A DNA stretch of 11,201 bases from Syntrophomonadaceae bacterium (GCA_012512295.1 JAAZDI010000200.1:1-11201), one strand, 5' to 3'; positions 1 through 6,439 are shown, counted from the first letter of the stretch. Numbers and translations: made by a program. Notes: generated by a model not told the origin, from the sequence alone.

Positions 1-2
1 AC

Positions 3-947
3 CGTAAGACGCCAAATAACAAGCAAGCCCAACCCAGAGGCAAAAAAGATATCAACAAAAAAGATATAAACAAAAAGCAGATAAAAAAGTCGAAATCAAA
101 CCTAGAAGAAATTGCCCATCAAATGCCCGCAACAAGTGAGCCGCCTCTAGACATTTCCGAACTTGATGAATTATTAAATAATGAAAACTTAGTTTATCAA
201 ACAGAAGATACAAAAATCTACTTGCTCCCTGATACGATTAAATTGGATCAAATACAGGGCTTGTTAACCGGCGATCAAGCGGAATACGTTAAAAATCGAA
301 GCTGGAACGTAGAGCAGGAACTAGAAAAAAGGAAAGTTTACGAATTACTGCAAAATTTGGTATCTCGCCTCCAATCTGTAGAGCAAGAACTAACGGAAAT
401 AAACAAAAAAAACAATGAAGGTCTGCTTGAAGATATAAACGCTCGTCTCCAAACCCTGGAAATAAAAGCTAGCCTGATTAAGCCGCTAGAAGAAATGATT
501 GGCCGCTTTCAATCACTTGAATTTGTCTTGAGCGAGCTTGATAAAAGAGCTAAAACCGAAGACTTAGTCAACCTGAGCACTCGCCTCCAGGTAATCGAAA
601 ACAGTTTACCTGATCCAGATAAACAAACTAAATACGATGACTTGCTGGCTAACCTGGTCTCTCGTCTCCAGGTAATCGAAAACAGTTTACCTGAGCTGAA
701 TAAACTAACTATAGCAGATCTCGTTCAACAAGAAGAGGAAGGGCAAGCGATACCTTCGGATACTCCTATTATTACTTCTAGGTCACCAGTTGCTCTTTGG
801 AAGCACAGACCCACGATTATAACTGATAACCAAACTGAATCTATACCAAATAATGCTACTGCTTATTATTATGTGCAACAAGCCGATAAACCAAAAAGTC
901 TAAAAATTATCGAAAGCGATGACACTGACACTCGACCCGATAATTAA
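3..947 (+). CDS. coiled-coil repeat protein, 5' end outside window
   Basis: I do not recognise a family. The frame is open from base 3, and the ATG at 123 has no convincing ribosome site before it, so the gene most likely starts left of the window; 314 residues are visible. The visible N-terminus is Lys-rich with a 15-base tandem repeat (42-86) encoding KKDIN, KKDIN, KKQIK. Counting from ATG 123, residues 78-195 hold five copies of a helical unit centred on R-[LF]-Q-x-[LVI]-E, with the Arg at 82, 108, 128, 154 and 181. The last two units are nearly identical in DNA (579-613 and 660-694). This predicts an elongated coiled coil. The tail (about 200-274) is low complexity, rich in Thr, Asn and Asp, with no membrane segment or signal peptide visible. 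A surface, coat or scaffold role is possible but unsupported. The DNA between this gene and the next holds a hairpin that could end its transcript. Confidence 0.8.
   Translation, partial: RKTPNNKQAQPRGKKDINKKDINKKQIKKSKSNLEEIAHQMPATSEPPLDISELDELLNNENLVYQTEDTKIYLLPDTIKLDQIQGLLTGDQAEYVKNRSWNVEQELEKRKVYELLQNLVSRLQSVEQELTEINKKNNEGLLEDINARLQTLEIKASLIKPLEEMIGRFQSLEFVLSELDKRAKTEDLVNLSTRLQVIENSLPDPDKQTKYDDLLANLVSRLQVIENSLPELNKLTIADLVQQEEEGQAIPSDTPIITSRSPVALWKHRPTIITDNQTESIPNNATAYYYVQQADKPKSLKIIESDDTDTRPDN
579..694 (+). repeat. near-identical 35-base direct repeat inside coiled-coil gene
   Basis: Bases 579-613 and 660-694 are nearly identical over 35 positions and lie 81 bases (27 codons) apart in frame. 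Each encodes RLQVIENSLP plus flanking residues. This points to a recent in-frame duplication of one coiled-coil unit; the other three units have diverged. Confidence 0.85.
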
Positions 948-1351
948 TGATGTTACAGCCATCCCCTAATGTCCAGCAATAGACGGAGTATCATGTCCAA
1001 AAATATGACGGAGCCAATGACCAAAAGTAATGTGATGTTCAATGCCAGTGCCAGTGAGCCAAAAGGTAAGGTTTTGTACTATTGGTTAAGCTTTAGGCCC
1101 AAGGGATTCATGTTCGCTAATGACGCAATCCGAATCCCTTGGGCTGATTGATTGTTTTCGGCTTATGACGCCGGATTTGTATCCTTTCTCGATAGATTTA
1201 AATCAAAGAAAAATGTGGTAATTATATCAAAGATGGTAGATAATGTTAACAGTCCAATTATTTACGATCATAGTTAGATAATCAAATAATTCGCAGCAAA
1301 AGTGAACTCCTCCAGCTTCGCTGAACATCCATAATCTAAATTTATAAGCAC
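948..1351. other. intergenic region with direct repeat and hairpin, no gene
   Basis: About 400 bases without a convincing gene. It contains an imperfect direct repeat of about 20 bases (969-988 and 993-1013, both ATGTCCA...GACGGAG) and a 13-bp inverted repeat at 1097-1144. The short frames here have no coding character. A CATANNNTA match at 1330-1338 sits just before the next gene, but it lacks an AC at the right distance, so I do not call a promoter. Confidence 0.5.
1097..1144 (+). terminator. 13-bp inverted repeat, possible terminator
   Basis: GCCCAAGGGATTC (1097-1109) pairs perfectly with GAATCCCTTGGGC (1132-1144) around a 22-base loop. On the plus strand it is followed by a T-containing stretch (TGATTGATTGTTTT), with the T run starting several bases after the stem. 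It lies 150 bases past the stop of the coiled-coil gene. The long loop and late T run make it an imperfect intrinsic terminator; it could instead be a mobile REP-like palindrome. Confidence 0.4.
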
Positions 1352-2686
1352 TTGAGCAAAAGAAAGAAGGTGAAGAAAATAAACAATAAAAAATTACTCT
1401 ACTACACTTATTTTTTACTGAGCGATTTAAAAATTGTCCAAAATTTATGGAAACAATTAACTGGTCAGGAATTTCGAGTATCAGCAAACAAACTTACTTT
1501 ATTAAATTCGTTACCTCTACTTATTGACCAGGTTCAAGTTGACAATCTGGACTACTCTGTTTTTATATACGGCAATTATCTAATTCTTGAAATGCTCCGG
1601 GAAACCGAAGAAGGTTTTCAAACAGCCATCACCGAATTAGAAGCAACGGTCATCGCCACAGTCACGCTGATTGATGATCCTAAAGCACGATTGGGAGAAA
1701 CCATTATCCTGGTTTCTGATAATTGGCTGGATTCAACGGAAATTGTTCATCAAGAAGTAATTGAAACCGACTCACTATTTGGTCCATTGCACTTTGTGAA
1801 GACCCTCAATGATGAGGAGCGACATTATTATTCGGTAAATACCACCCTTCAAATTGGAGAGGGTTTAACCGGTTTAAGAAGGTTTCTCCCGCTGATGGAT
1901 AAAAAAATATTTATTCATAATGCCAAAATGCGATACATTCGTCAGCGGACAAGCCAAATAATCAATGAGGCGGATGCCATTGAGCAGACAGTCTCCCAGA
2001 TATTACTCAGCAGTAATGCGGTCAGGAATAATCAACCGTTGACCGATGTTCTGGAGATAGAAATCGAACATCTTTCTAAGAATTACGGGATTCTAGCCAG
2101 CTATTACCGTTTATTGCGCGAAAGCCAGGGAATTCTGGACAATTCTCTAATCCTGGTTACCAGAGAGGCGCGCCGGATATATGGAGGCAGGGTTCAGGTC
2201 AACCTGCAGGACTATTTGGCAGTGTGTAAGAATACAACCAGGGAGGTCATCCAGGCCAGTGAACGGGTAAACCTGATTATGGGTGAAATTAAAGCGGCGA
2301 TTGAGGTAATTCGAACTCAGGTCGATCTACTCCGAAGCAAGGAAAGCGTCGAACTGCAACATCAATTTAAAAAAATTATGGACCAAAATACCGCTTTGCA
2401 GGAAAAAAGTCTCTCTCTCCAGGTAGCTGCCGGTTTTGTTGAATTCATTGTCATTGCCTATTATTCTTTTTCCTTCTGGAAGTACCAGAGTGACCCGGTA
2501 ATTTTTGATCGCATCCCCGGACCGCTGACCTTCTTAGTTGCCTGCGCATTTGCCGGGGTTTCGGTCATCTGCACTCATCAACTGGCTCATGAACGTCGCT
2601 TCACGAAAGGTCTAGCCCTGTCAACAGCCGTTATAATTGCTTTATTGGCCCTGATGGCTGTTTTAAGTAGCGGCCTTCTCTTTTAG
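1352..2686 (+). CDS. membrane protein with three C-terminal helices, family unknown
   Basis: 444 residues if translation begins at TTG 1352; no family recognised. The N-terminus is Lys-rich (SKRKKVKKINNKK). Residues about 20-190 look like a mixed alpha/beta cytoplasmic domain. About 195-355 is strongly helical and probably coiled coil. Three hydrophobic segments follow at about 356-376, 390-411 and 420-443, and the protein ends inside the last one (SSGLLF). A soluble domain followed by a long helix and a membrane anchor recalls DUF3422- or CorA-like layouts, but I see no diagnostic motif such as CorA GMN. The start is uncertain: the frame opens at 1340, TTG 1352 has no ribosome site, GTG 1370 abuts AGG with no spacer, and the first ATG would be codon 81. 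The 3' neighbour is convergent. Confidence 0.85.
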   Translation: MSKRKKVKKINNKKLLYYTYFLLSDLKIVQNLWKQLTGQEFRVSANKLTLLNSLPLLIDQVQVDNLDYSVFIYGNYLILEMLRETEEGFQTAITELEATVIATVTLIDDPKARLGETIILVSDNWLDSTEIVHQEVIETDSLFGPLHFVKTLNDEERHYYSVNTTLQIGEGLTGLRRFLPLMDKKIFIHNAKMRYIRQRTSQIINEADAIEQTVSQILLSSNAVRNNQPLTDVLEIEIEHLSKNYGILASYYRLLRESQGILDNSLILVTREARRIYGGRVQVNLQDYLAVCKNTTREVIQASERVNLIMGEIKAAIEVIRTQVDLLRSKESVELQHQFKKIMDQNTALQEKSLSLQVAAGFVEFIVIAYYSFSFWKYQSDPVIFDRIPGPLTFLVACAFAGVSVICTHQLAHERRFTKGLALSTAVIIALLALMAVLSSGLLF

Positions 2687-2765
2687 ATCTTGCTCGTTTT
2701 GCGATAACCGAAGAGATTCTTCACTTTATCCAATTAACCTTAATCGGTTGGCCAGGTAGCTTGGG

Positions 2766-3011
2766 TCAGTCTTCTAAATACAGAAGTTTAAGGGCGCGAA
2801 GTTTCTCAAGCAGTTGTTTTTCGTGTCTTTCTTCGTCCCGGGCTAATTGTTCAAACATTAATCTCACCTCTGGATCTGTCGCTTCGCCGGCATACTGATG
2901 ATATTGTTCTTTACTGGCCCTTTCTGCTTCAATCGCCAGGGTGATCACCTCAATCAGTTTAATCAAATGAATCACTTCCTTAGAAAAATTATACCTTTCT
3001 TCGACAGCCAA
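2766..3011 (-). CDS. short ferritin-like / rubrerythrin-family two-helix protein
   Basis: 81 residues, about half a normal four-helix ferritin or rubrerythrin domain. Helix one (about 10-42) carries E28 and E30, then Y37 and Y40; after a TDPEVR turn, helix two (about 47-72) carries E60, E61 and H63 in DEERHEKQLLEKL. E-x2-H in the second helix and a Glu in the first are the usual di-iron ligands of this superfamily. Because there are only two helices, an iron site would have to form between subunits, as in encapsulated ferritins; E30, E60 and H63 have close to the spacing of the EncFtn ligands. No encapsulin gene is in the window. The start is odd: the only open start is TTG 3011, 16 bases from the AAGGA site, while an ATG at the ideal distance (3020) is followed two codons later by an in-frame TAG. 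Possible roles are iron or peroxide handling, or a structural spore protein. Confidence 0.8.
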   Translation of the reverse strand: MAVEERYNFSKEVIHLIKLIEVITLAIEAERASKEQYHQYAGEATDPEVRLMFEQLARDEERHEKQLLEKLRALKLLYLED

Positions 3012-3017
3012 CTAATC

Positions 3018-3032
3018 CATAATCTTTTCCTT
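3018..3032 (-). promoter_or_regulatory. ribosome site with ATG-GAT-TAG before TTG start
   Basis: On the minus strand, AAGGAAAA (3032-3025) lies 7 bases before ATG (3020-3018), which is followed by GAT and TAG (3014-3012) and then directly by the in-frame TTG (3011) that opens the ferritin-like gene. Translation may start at the ATG, stop at TAG and restart at TTG, or the TAG may be a mutation or read-through. Confidence 0.5.
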
Positions 3033-3069
3033 AAAGTTAGCATGTACTTATTCACAACGACTCTTTTAT

Positions 3070-3106
3070 GGCTCCCGACAAGATTTATTGTAGCATATCG
3101 GGAGCC
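3070..3106 (-). promoter_or_regulatory. 9-bp inverted repeat around a possible -10, operator candidate
   Basis: GGCTCCCGA (3070-3078) and TCGGGAGCC (3098-3106) are perfect arms around 19 bases. On the minus strand the interior contains TACAAT (3092-3087), a possible -10 for the ferritin-like gene, but I find no matching -35. It could be an operator or an RNA hairpin. It has no T run, so it is unlikely to be a terminator. Confidence 0.35.
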
Positions 3107-3145
3107 GGATAGATCATTTTGTATCACGACCGTGATTATCGACAA

Positions 3146-3169
3146 GAGCGGGCCATTAAAGGTCCGCTC
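3146..3169. other. GC-rich hairpin, weak terminator candidate
   Basis: GAGCGGGCC (3146-3154) and GGTCCGCTC (3161-3169) form a 9-bp stem with one G-T pair and a 6-base loop. The plus strand continues GCATTTATTCT and the minus strand has no T run. It lies 100 bases past the stop of the cysteine-rich gene (minus strand) and may stabilise that transcript's 3' end. A smaller near-palindrome, ATCACG-AC-CGTGAT, is at 3123-3136. Confidence 0.3.
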
Positions 3170-3271
3170 GCATTTATTCTCAATTATTGCTGTTTATTAT
3201 TCAAAAAGCTAGATTAACTGGCCAATATCTGTCAATTCCGATCCACATCCAGCTTGCCGGCTAATGTCGCT

Positions 3272-3937
3272 TTAGGTAACCATTGGACAGGGACCGATCT
3301 CATGCGGCTCTGGGAATTTCTGTGAAATCGTGATTCCACGATATGGCCGTATCGCTTGAACCCACAGGTTTTCTACCTTCCACAGTTTATCGACCACATT
3401 GCCAAAGACCCGCACCCGAGGATTACCAGAATCTAGAACTTCACACTGAAGCTGGACAACAATACAAGAGCCATCAATTTCTCTTAATCTTTCCCTGAGA
3501 GCCGCTCCACTGACTGGGCTTCCATCCGGGAAAGGAAAAAACTCTGTACACTCAAGGGGAAGGTTTCGCTGAATCATTAAGGTACCGGTGATAGTGTTCA
3601 GGATTATCTGGAGTCCGACATCGATAAATACCCGGTCACAGTTTTCCCCTAGTCTCTCATCCGCACAGGTAACCACAATACTACAACCGCCATCCGGATT
3701 CAACGGGATCCTTTCTCCACGGCAACCGGGCCCCAAACCGTCCGCTACGGCTGGAATCGGAATGGTAAAATCAACCGGTTTAGCACAAACGAGACGGACC
3801 TCATGGGCACAGATATCCCGGCAATGACAAAAAGCTTCTTGATTCAGAATTCCAAACCTTGCTCTAGTTTCAGGATTGTTAAAAATAGTACAGCAATCTC
3901 CACAATTACCGGTCAGGTCGTTACAAGTAATAGCCAT
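3272..3937 (-). CDS. cysteine-rich protein of unknown function
   Basis: 221 residues with 16 cysteines, and I do not recognise the family. The N-terminal part is the densest: C5, C12, C15, C16 (NCGDCC), C37, C39, C43 (CHCRDIC) and C51. Later cysteines (72, 85, 91, 100, 130, 158, 165, 217) are spread through what looks like beta-rich sequence: VRLVCAKPVDFTIPIP, CSIVVTC, then a hydrophobic stretch near 103-122. There is no signal peptide or membrane segment. Beta-rich, Cys-rich soluble proteins in spore formers are often disulfide-linked coat, exosporium or appendage proteins, and the alternating strands recall SPOCS/DUF3794 domains, but this is inference. Metal binding by the N-terminal cluster is an alternative. 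ATG 3937 follows AAGGAGG with 9 bases between. The gene diverges from the selenoprotein gene, sharing a 278-base upstream region. Confidence 0.8.
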   Translation of the reverse strand: MAITCNDLTGNCGDCCTIFNNPETRARFGILNQEAFCHCRDICAHEVRLVCAKPVDFTIPIPAVADGLGPGCRGERIPLNPDGGCSIVVTCADERLGENCDRVFIDVGLQIILNTITGTLMIQRNLPLECTEFFPFPDGSPVSGAALRERLREIDGSCIVVQLQCEVLDSGNPRVRVFGNVVDKLWKVENLWVQAIRPYRGITISQKFPEPHEIGPCPMVT

Positions 3938-4199
3938 CTAACGCATCCTCCTTCTTGATAATTCTGCAAAGCTGGTTGTGCTGTAGTAGGCAAGAAAGGA
4001 TGACCTGTTTGGTTTCATCTGCCTCGATTGCTATTTTTTTAGCAGCACTTCCAACTTCTACAATAATTTATTCAATTACTGGGAGATGTGTTACATGACA
4101 CAGCAACAATAACGATCAATTCTTTTACTCTTTAGTCTGAACATATCTGACCGGTTGATAATATCTTAAAAATATAGGAAGACTAAGCATTACTTGGAA

Positions 4200-4205
4200 A
4201 GGAGG
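4200..4205 (+). promoter_or_regulatory. ribosome site for the selenoprotein gene
   Basis: AGGAGG within GGAAAGGAGGAAATT lies 10 bases before GTG 4216. A strong site before a frame that an ordinary reading would end after 31 codons supports the view that this is a real, translated gene. Confidence 0.75.
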
Positions 4206-4215
4206 AAATTATCTG

Positions 4216-4416
4216 GTGATTACTACAGATTGGCGGGTAATTGACGTCGTTAAAAAATATCCTAGGACCTACGACATTTTTAAAAAATATCATATCACTG
4301 TCGGTTGTTGAGGCGGTGATGGTCGTAAGACCTTAGAGCAGGCTGCTCTAGTGCATAGAATTGACGTTAACAAACTAATGGAGGAATTGCAAGCGTTAGA
4401 ACCGAAAAAGCCTTGA
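4216..4416 (+). CDS. ScdA_N (DUF542)-type selenoprotein with in-frame TGA
   Basis: 66 residues from GTG 4216 to TGA 4414-4416, reading the internal TGA at 4309-4311 as selenocysteine (U32). The sequence shows the whole ScdA_N pattern: DVVKKYPRTYDIFKKY (10-25), HITVGCUGG (26-34), KTLEQAA (38-44) and IDVNKLMEELQ (48-58). In the N-terminal domain of the di-iron Fe-S repair proteins ScdA, YtfE and NorA, and in free-standing copies, the motif is CCGG; here it is C-U-G-G, so Sec replaces the second Cys. Normal family sequence continues in frame right after the TGA, which argues against a decayed gene. A stem-loop suited to SECIS lies downstream. The usual C-terminal hemerythrin-like domain is absent, so this is the free-standing form; a redox or sulfur/iron-handling role is inferred. 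Sec-insertion genes are not in the window. Alternative: a recent Cys-to-stop mutation (TGT or TGC to TGA). Confidence 0.85.
4312..4350 (+). promoter_or_regulatory. candidate bacterial SECIS element
   Basis: Directly after the TGA, TAGAGCA (4334-4340) and TGCTCTA (4344-4350) form a perfect 7-bp stem with loop GGC, which begins 29 bases after the TGA. Bacterial SECIS elements recognised by SelB are known to have a small apical loop about 16-37 bases after UGA with a G in its first two positions; both conditions hold. A second small hairpin, GGTC-GTAA-GACC (4321-4332), with a GNRA loop, lies between the TGA and the stem. Confidence 0.65.
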
Positions 4417-4616
4417 TTTTTAAAGATTTTCTCTTTCATTGGATTATACGAAAATATATTAATTTAAGCGAAAAAATATGAGGTTATATAAAAAAGGGCA
4501 ACAAAAAACATGGCTAATGGGCAACAACATAGTTTGCAGCACACAAAAGCCTATTAGATGAAACATTTTCTGAGAGTAAAATAACCATAACCAGAATAAA
4601 TCAATACTAATTCTTT

Positions 4617-4642
4617 GAGGGCACCCCCATTGAGGTGCCCTC
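4617..4642. terminator. 9-bp hairpin between convergent genes
   Basis: GAGGGCACC (4617-4625) pairs perfectly with GGTGCCCTC (4634-4642) around an 8-base loop. It lies between the plus-strand selenoprotein gene and the minus-strand DUF4911 gene, where a shared terminator is expected. Neither side has a real T run, so efficiency as an intrinsic terminator is doubtful. The rest of 4417-4691 is AT-rich and holds no convincing gene. Confidence 0.45.
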
Positions 4643-4691
4643 GTGTCTAGCCCTTTGTCTCAGAGAACAACGCACTTCATTATTTTCATTA

Positions 4692-4928
4692 TTATCGTCG
4701 CAAGACCTCAACCGGTCTAGGAAAGGTAGCTAAAACAGCCAGGACCTCATCCCGTGTATCCGGGGTAACCCAGATCACTACCAAGCCTAAGGATGGGTCA
4801 ACCGTGCTCACCATTCCCATACCATCCATTCCCTCAATAACTCGGGTTAAAAAATCAATATCAGCCGGGGTAACTTTCAGGACAATCTGAAAGCCCTCGG
4901 CCTGCTCAGGCGGCAATACTTTGGCCAT
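4692..4928 (-). CDS. DUF4911 family protein
   Basis: 78 residues from ATG 4928. Two short strands and helices are visible: GFQIVLKVTPADIDFLTRVIEGMDG, then MVSTVDPSLGLVVIWVTPD, then EVLAVLATFP. This is a compact ferredoxin-like-fold type pattern that matches DUF4911 as I know it from spore-forming and thermophilic Firmicutes, where it often sits beside U32 peptidase genes. Function is unknown; the fold and location suggest a small regulatory or partner subunit (inference). I prefer ATG 4928 because AGGTGA lies 5 bases before it; GTG 4937 (81 residues) would sit inside that ribosome site. It is the last gene of the minus-strand block mltG-U32-DUF4911, 114 bases after the U32 gene, and the spacer carries a REP-like repeat. 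Confidence 0.75.
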   Translation of the reverse strand: MAKVLPPEQAEGFQIVLKVTPADIDFLTRVIEGMDGMGMVSTVDPSLGLVVIWVTPDTRDEVLAVLATFPRPVEVLRR

Positions 4929-4955
4929 TCCGCTCACCTTTCCAAACTATTTGCG

Positions 4956-4993
4956 TGGGACACGGGACACGGGGACAGGTTTACGGTTCCGGG
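4956..4993. repeat. REP-like GGGACA-rich repeat
   Basis: TGGGACACGGGACACGGGGACAGG followed by TTTACGGTTCCGGG. The GGGACA unit occurs three times. Such GGGGACAG...CTGTCCC sequences are known as scattered palindromes linked to REP-associated (Y1) transposases in many anaerobes. A related copy lies at 11051-11076. No transposase gene is in the window. Confidence 0.5.
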
Positions 4994-5042
4994 TAGTCAG
5001 CTACTCTGAAAACAACGACATCAGAAAATAACTACGCACTGG

Positions 5043-6326
5043 TTAAGAATAATGCTTAGGCCGTCTCACCAATGACCAGGGTTCAACCGGCTGGCTTATC
5101 TGAAAAGTAACTTTTTCTTGCGGGTGTCGGGCCACCTGGATCATCTCGCCGGCTTCATTCCACATTGCCTCAACCTTATGGAGAAAGGGCGGACTCTTAG
5201 GCCCAATAATTTCCAGAGTATCACCCACTCGAAAGGGATCCCTCTGCTCCACCCGAATCACTCCAGTAGCCGGTTCATAGTCAAGCACTAAACCCACAAA
5301 ATCATAGGATCGTACATACCCTTTATCCAGACTGATGGTCCGGTCCGCTTCTTGCCGGGCTTTATCCTCGTCCATATAGAAAGCGGAAGTGTATTCGCGG
5401 TGACTAACCTTATCCAACTCAGCTAATAAATTCGGGTCCAAGACGTAGCCCGCTGGATCCGCCCAAAAGGCATCCAAGGCCTGACGGTAAGCCCGCACTA
5501 CGGTGGCTACATAATGGACACTTTTCATCCGGCCTTCGATCTTCAGGCTATCAATGCCGCTGGCGACTATTTCCGGTAGATATGGGAGCAGACACAAGTC
5601 TTTTGAGCTGAGTAAATAGGTGCCCCGCTCATCCTGCTCAACTGGCAAATAGTGCCCGGGCCTTTTTTCCTCCATCAGGACATACCGCCATCGACAAGGT
5701 TGCGAACAATCTCCCTCGTTGGCATCCCGGCGGTTAAAATACCGGCTCAAATAACAGCGGCCTGAATAGGAAAGGCACATGGCCCCGTGGACGAAAATCT
5801 CCAACTCGGCTGATATATTCTCGATATCAACTTTGTCCCGGATTGTCCGAATCTCATCTAAGGTTAGCTCCCGTCCCAGAATTATCCGTTTAATCCCCTG
5901 ATCTGCCCAAAAGCGAGCGCTTGCCCAATTGATAGTATTGGCCTGGGTACTTAGATGAAGAGGCAGATCCGGCACCGTCGCTTGCGCCAGGGCAATCACG
6001 CCGGGATCTGAGACGATCAATCCGTCAACGCCAAGTTCTTTTAATTGACGCAGATAACCGGGAATGATTTCCAGGTCGCGGTTATGGGCAAATATGTTCA
6101 CGGCCACGTAAACCCGAACCCCTCGGGCGTGGGCAAAAGCAACCCCCTCGGCCATTTCTTCAAGACTAAAATTGCCAGCTCCGGCTCGGAGACTTAAACC
6201 CTTTCCGCCTAGATAGACGGCATCGGCCCCATAAAGAACCGCCATGCGCAGTTTCTCCAGATCTCCGGCTGGGGCTAATAACTCTGGCTTAGACCAATTA
6301 TTATCCAATGTTGTTAAACTGGTCAT
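5043..6326 (-). CDS. peptidase U32 family protein, TrhP-like
   Basis: 427 residues, the normal length for the single-domain U32 family. The N-terminal half is TIM-barrel-like: PELLAPAGDLEKLRMAVLYGADAVYLGG (14-41). The U32 signature E-x-F-x2-G-A-M-C-x4-G-x-C-x-L-S lies at 176-194. Four cysteines (184, 191, 207, 211) match the positions that hold a [4Fe-4S] cluster in related proteins. SLKIEGRMKS (260-269) is another conserved stretch, and the C-terminal 340-427 is a small beta domain. Although named peptidases, bacterial members of this group (TrhP; B. subtilis YrrN/YrrO) act in prephenate-dependent hydroxylation of U34 in tRNA, so that is the likelier role here. In Bacillus these genes follow mltG and an O-methyltransferase (TrmR); here mltG is adjacent but the methyltransferase is missing. 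ATG 6326 follows AAGGATAG. Confidence 0.9.
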   Translation of the reverse strand: MTSLTTLDNNWSKPELLAPAGDLEKLRMAVLYGADAVYLGGKGLSLRAGAGNFSLEEMAEGVAFAHARGVRVYVAVNIFAHNRDLEIIPGYLRQLKELGVDGLIVSDPGVIALAQATVPDLPLHLSTQANTINWASARFWADQGIKRIILGRELTLDEIRTIRDKVDIENISAELEIFVHGAMCLSYSGRCYLSRYFNRRDANEGDCSQPCRWRYVLMEEKRPGHYLPVEQDERGTYLLSSKDLCLLPYLPEIVASGIDSLKIEGRMKSVHYVATVVRAYRQALDAFWADPAGYVLDPNLLAELDKVSHREYTSAFYMDEDKARQEADRTISLDKGYVRSYDFVGLVLDYEPATGVIRVEQRDPFRVGDTLEIIGPKSPPFLHKVEAMWNEAGEMIQVARHPQEKVTFQISQPVEPWSLVRRPKHYS

Positions 6327-6439
6327 TTCTATCCTTACCTTTTTCTCGAACTTAAGCAGAGACTTGCATTAAAAACGGAGATGTTATGTTACCATCATTA
6401 TCAGTGCTCGATTTGCCCGAGATTCTCTCTATACCTAAC

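Noticed and set aside
969..1151. 60-codon plus-strand frame in the spacer
   Set aside because: No ribosome site; its 3' end is the 13-bp inverted repeat, and its start region is an imperfect direct repeat. No domain-like sequence.
2898..3212. 104-codon plus-strand frame over the ferritin-like gene and its upstream region
   Set aside because: It lies antisense to a gene with clear family motifs and includes the inverted-repeat cluster; no ribosome site seen.
3921..4067. 48-codon open minus-strand stretch ending inside the start of the Cys-rich gene, with plausible helical sequence (AAKKIAIEADETKQVIL)
   Set aside because: It has no ATG, GTG or TTG start and follows an in-frame TAA. A stretch this long is common by chance, although its overlap with the ribosome site would suit translational coupling.
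4216..4311. Reading the small gene as a 31-residue peptide ending at the TGA
   Set aside because: It would cut the ScdA_N domain in its key motif, while the same frame carries normal family sequence beyond the TGA.
4478..4561. 27-residue frame after the selenoprotein gene, with the word GGGCAACAA twice
   Set aside because: No ribosome site and no recognisable features; the AT-rich spacer is the simpler explanation.
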